Part shown: piece by piece, positions 5,991-7,863 of the stretch
How the letters are laid out: the number at the start of each line of letters is the position of its first letter
Numbering within the stretch: position 1 is the first letter of the stretch
Assembly (NCBI GenBank): GCA_047639615.1
Contig: JBLIOL010000269.1
Location: 1-7,863 of the forward strand
Direction of reading: 5' to 3'
Source: CAYWNK01 sp047639615
GTDB lineage: Bacteria > Planctomycetota > UBA1135 > GCA-002686595
DNA length: 7,863 nt
Notes under the pieces: model-generated
The model's input: the letters and a program-made list of their open reading frames with translations, nothing else
What the model was told of the DNA's origin: nothing
The model's database searches: none
Translations under genes and position numbers: made by a program

Positions 5991-7037
5991 GCAGGTGCCC
6001 GGGAAGAGCGCCTTGGCGAGTTCCACGCCTGCTTTGCGCTCTTTGACGCTGAACTCGGGGCTCTTGCCGATGGGGTCCCAGCCGAAGTACTCCTCGCCGG
6101 CCTTGCCGTAGTACCAGACCTTGTCCGGTGAGAAGGCAATCTCGGAACCCATGCGCTCGTAGCTGAACTCGGCGCGGGCGGGGCCGCCCCACTCGAGGTT
6201 CAGGTTCGCGCCGGTGTTGATTGTGAGAGACTTGGCCGCACCGGGTCCGACCATCAGACGCGCGTCGCCCAGGCCGAGCTGGCCCGAGAGGATCTTGTAC
6301 TCGCCGGCGGGCACTTTCATGGGGCCGCGGGCGCGAGCCAGGTCGAAGCAGAGCTTGCCGTCTGCGCTGCGCACCACTGCCGAGAGCAACTTGCCGTCCG
6401 TCTCCAGGGCGCTCTTCGCGTCGATGGTGCCGACCTCGCCGGTGTAGGCCTCGAGCGCGATGGAGGAACCATCGGCCGCAACCTGCGCCGTGTAGAGCTC
6501 GCCGTCGAGGTTGATCACCTCCGAGAGGTAGCTCGCGATGTTGCCGGTGCCGAGGATCACAGCATCGCTGCCGTAGCCGTCGTACTGGCCGTCGCCGTCC
6601 AGGTCGAGCACGCGCACCTTGGTCTTGCCAGCCATGCCTTGCACGCAACCGGAGGCGGCCCAGTGCCAGCCCTTGCCCGCGTCCTGCAAACGCGCCGCGT
6701 ACTCGAAGCTCTCGCCGTTCGCACGCTTAGCTTCCAAGCGCACCCAGGCGCTGCGGGCCTTCGTGACCTCGTCGATCTTGCCCTCGATCAGGCGATCGGT
6801 CTGACCGTCGCCGTTCGTGTCGATGGCGAGGCCCACGCCTTCCGGGCGCACGGTGAATCCCGTTCCACCCGCGTGGGGCACCGGGATTTCACCGGAGAGC
6901 TTGTGCCAGGCGTCCGCCGGCAGCTGCACTTCGAAGCTGCGTAGAGAACGGTCCTGCAGCTCCACTCGGTCCAAGAGTTCCACGGCCGTGGGCGGCGCAG
7001 GCGCGGCAGCGGCCATGAGCAGGGTCAGGGTCAACAT
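5988..7037 (-). CDS. Secreted protein with two DxNGDGxxD calcium-loop motifs; apparent TGA stop may be recoded
   Basis: From the ATG at 7037 this encodes 349 residues to a TGA. A GGAGG lies 8 bases upstream and decides this start over in-frame ATGs at 7091 and 7052. The N-terminus MLTLTLLMAAAAPAPPTA looks like a short export signal, although it has no positive charge before the hydrophobic core. Two EF-hand-like loops are visible: DTNGDGQTD (73-81) and DLDGDGQYD (145-153). The latter continues into GYGSDAVILG, a pattern I associate with secreted planctomycete-type proteins. The remainder is beta-rich, and the C-terminal part (about 260-349) looks like an Ig-like sandwich, with YYGKAGEEYFGWDP (309-322) and EFSVKERKAGVEL (328-340). 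The final residues are PGTC, then TGA, after which the same frame stays open for 37 codons. Truncation at 349 would leave the last strands missing. The function is unknown; calcium binding is inferred from the motifs. Confidence 0.85.
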   Translation of the reverse strand: MLTLTLLMAAAAPAPPTAVELLDRVELQDRSLRSFEVQLPADAWHKLSGEIPVPHAGGTGFTVRPEGVGLAIDTNGDGQTDRLIEGKIDEVTKARSAWVRLEAKRANGESFEYAARLQDAGKGWHWAASGCVQGMAGKTKVRVLDLDGDGQYDGYGSDAVILGTGNIASYLSEVINLDGELYTAQVAADGSSIALEAYTGEVGTIDAKSALETDGKLLSAVVRSADGKLCFDLARARGPMKVPAGEYKILSGQLGLGDARLMVGPGAAKSLTINTGANLNLEWGGPARAEFSYERMGSEIAFSPDKVWYYGKAGEEYFGWDPIGKSPEFSVKERKAGVELAKALFPGTC

Positions 7038-7045
7038 CGAAGGGT

Positions 7046-7050
7046 CCTCC
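7046..7050 (-). promoter_or_regulatory. Shine-Dalgarno site for the DxNGDGxxD protein
   Basis: The coding strand reads GGAGG with 8 bases to the ATG at 7037. It overlaps the alternative in-frame ATG at 7052, so that codon cannot use it. This selects the start that puts the hydrophobic signal-like segment at the very N-terminus. Confidence 0.8.
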
Positions 7051-7070
7051 ATCGGACAAGCTTTGGGCGA

Positions 7071-7092
7071 AGTGCCGAGTGTACCCGGCACT
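7071..7092. promoter_or_regulatory. Imperfect 22-base palindrome upstream of the DxNGDGxxD gene, possible operator or leader hairpin
   Basis: The arms AGTGCCGAGT and ACCCGGCACT are inverted repeats of 10 bases with one mismatched pair around a 2-base centre. It lies 34 bases before the ATG at 7037. A poor -10-like TATAGC (coding strand, 7098-7093) sits just upstream of it, with no convincing -35, so the palindrome would cover the start region if a promoter is there. As RNA it could form a 7-bp stem with an 8-base loop, but no U tract follows, so it is not an intrinsic terminator. The rest of the 130-base gap shows nothing else I can support. Confidence 0.35.
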
Positions 7093-7167
7093 GCTATAAC
7101 GACGACCCATCAGGGCCATCCGTCCCCCGCTCTTTCGGCTTTTTTCCCGACCTATACCCAGTCTGGC

Positions 7168-7863
7168 TCAATCCCCTGCGTAGCCCAAGGCATCCAACTG
7201 CGCACGCATTTGCTTTTCGTACGCACCTGCGGGGATTGCCGGAGCGTCAAAAGCCGGTCTAGAGGCCCAACGGGCCTGTATGGCCGCTTCAAGCTCCAGG
7301 CCCATGCCCTCCGCCCGGCCAGCGTGCTTGGGCGCGTCCAACTCGAGAGGGTCCTCATCGAGGTTGAAGAGCATGGAGGGGTCCTTGTCGAAGGTCACGA
7401 CCTTCCACGGCCCGCTGTAGTAGGCCCGGCTGGGGGGCCGGCTGGCCATGATCAAGCGCTCGGGCGAAGGCGTTTGACGCAGGGACACACCCGGCAGGCG
7501 CGCATCCAACTCCAGGCCGGCCGCCTCCAACACGGTTGGGACAATATCGACCAAGCTGACTCGGCCAGCCTCGCGCTCTCCGGCTCGGAAGCCATCGGGG
7601 AAGCGCACGATCAAAGGCACGTGCAGGCCATCCTCGAACATCTTGCCGTGGCCCTTGATGCGGCCATAGCGCTGACCTAGGGACTCCCCATGGTCGGAGG
7701 TGATGATCAAGATCGCGTTGTCCAGCAGGCCATCCGCGCGCCAGCCTTCGATCAACTCTTCGAGCACAGCGTCCACGTGGCGTACCCCCCCGTCATAGGT
7801 CGCGACCAAACCCTCGACCTGTTCCTCGCTCAAGCTCTTCGACCGCTTGCGAATGTTGTCTAG
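7168..7863 (-). CDS. Sulfatase, C-terminal part (5' end outside window)
   Basis: The frame is open to the window edge, giving 231 residues of the C-terminal half of a type I (formylglycine) sulfatase or related alkaline-phosphatase superfamily hydrolase. Visible landmarks: the YDGGVRHVDAVLEELIEGW helix before the core, TSDHGESLG with the Asp-His metal ligands, KGHGKMFEDGLHVPLIVRFP with the Lys/His active-site region, LVDIVPTVLEAAGLELD, and the C-terminal subdomain with SGPWKVVTF, LFNLDEDPLELD and a terminal LDALGYAGD. The catalytic CxPSR site lies in the missing N-terminal part, so substrate and activity cannot be judged. Such enzymes usually remove sulfate esters from glycans and are abundant in planctomycetes. 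An in-frame TTG at 7833 exists but homology continues upstream of it, so it is not the start. It is separated by 130 bases from the next gene and need not share its transcript. Confidence 0.93.
   Translation of the reverse strand, partial: LDNIRKRSKSLSEEQVEGLVATYDGGVRHVDAVLEELIEGWRADGLLDNAILIITSDHGESLGQRYGRIKGHGKMFEDGLHVPLIVRFPDGFRAGEREAGRVSLVDIVPTVLEAAGLELDARLPGVSLRQTPSPERLIMASRPPSRAYYSGPWKVVTFDKDPSMLFNLDEDPLELDAPKHAGRAEGMGLELEAAIQARWASRPAFDAPAIPAGAYEKQMRAQLDALGYAGD

Noticed and set aside
5935..6648. Minus-strand open frame of 237 codons overlapping the DxNGDGxxD gene
   Set aside because: Its product is extremely Arg-rich and without motifs, and it is in a different frame from the convincing protein. 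It is treated as a shadow.
7038..7091. Longer N-terminus for the DxNGDGxxD protein from the ATG at 7091
   Set aside because: The extra 18 residues would bury the export signal. The GGAGG at 7046-7050 points to the ATG at 7037.
7140..7145. T6 run on the plus strand as an intrinsic terminator
   Set aside because: No stable hairpin precedes it on the plus strand, no plus-strand gene ends there, and on the minus strand it reads as A6.
6817..7680. Plus-strand open frame of 287 codons across the gap and the sulfatase
   Set aside because: It lies opposite the sulfatase and the signal-peptide region, shows no domain, and would span the intergenic palindrome. It is not a credible gene.
7831..7833. 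TTG as the true start of the sulfatase
   Set aside because: The frame is open to the window edge with plausible sequence upstream, and the catalytic N-terminal half must precede it. The gene is truncated by the window.

Overview
The window is high-GC bacterial DNA with every supported gene on the minus strand, so transcription runs from high to low coordinates. The gene content suggests an uncultured bacterium of the Planctomycetota or a lineage of similar habit: a sulfatase, a secreted protein with DxNGDGxxD calcium-loop motifs, and a MoxR-DUF58-BatA cluster preceded by large secreted or membrane hypotheticals. That placement is inference from gene content, not a phylogenetic result.

Layout in transcription order. 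(1) 7863-7168: C-terminal part of a sulfatase whose 5' end lies outside the window. (2) 7167-7038: a 130-base gap with an imperfect 22-base palindrome. (3) 7037-5988: a secreted protein with two DxNGDGxxD-type loops. Its apparent stop is TGA, directly after a Cys codon. The same frame then stays open for 37 more sense codons to a TAA at 5876-5874, and a good hairpin lies 16-37 bases after the TGA. This is the most interesting signal here: a candidate Cys-Sec selenoprotein with a bacterial SECIS-like element, or a nonsense-truncated gene. (4) 5843-3507: a 778-residue exported protein that I read as two tandem retropepsin-like aspartic-protease folds, a TPR-like helical region and a thioredoxin-like domain. 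All three enzyme-type domains lack their expected catalytic residues. (5) 3507-2023: a protein with three membrane segments and a long disordered acidic tail. (6) 2013-1006: MoxR AAA+ ATPase. (7) 1006-110: DUF58 protein with a MIDAS motif. (8) 113-1: the N-terminus of a BatA-like membrane protein.

Genes 4 to 8 are very tightly packed: TAGTG overlap, 9-base gap, TGATG overlap, ATGA overlap. They are probably one transcript with translational coupling. If gene 3 reads through its TGA, its distance to gene 4 falls from 144 to 30 bases and it fits the same compact arrangement. MoxR ATPases with DUF58 and BatA/VWA partners are known to form chaperone-like systems acting on envelope or metal-dependent proteins. 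The exported proteins encoded just upstream are plausible clients or partners, but that link rests on gene order alone. No RNA genes, CRISPR arrays, insertion sequences or attachment sites were seen.
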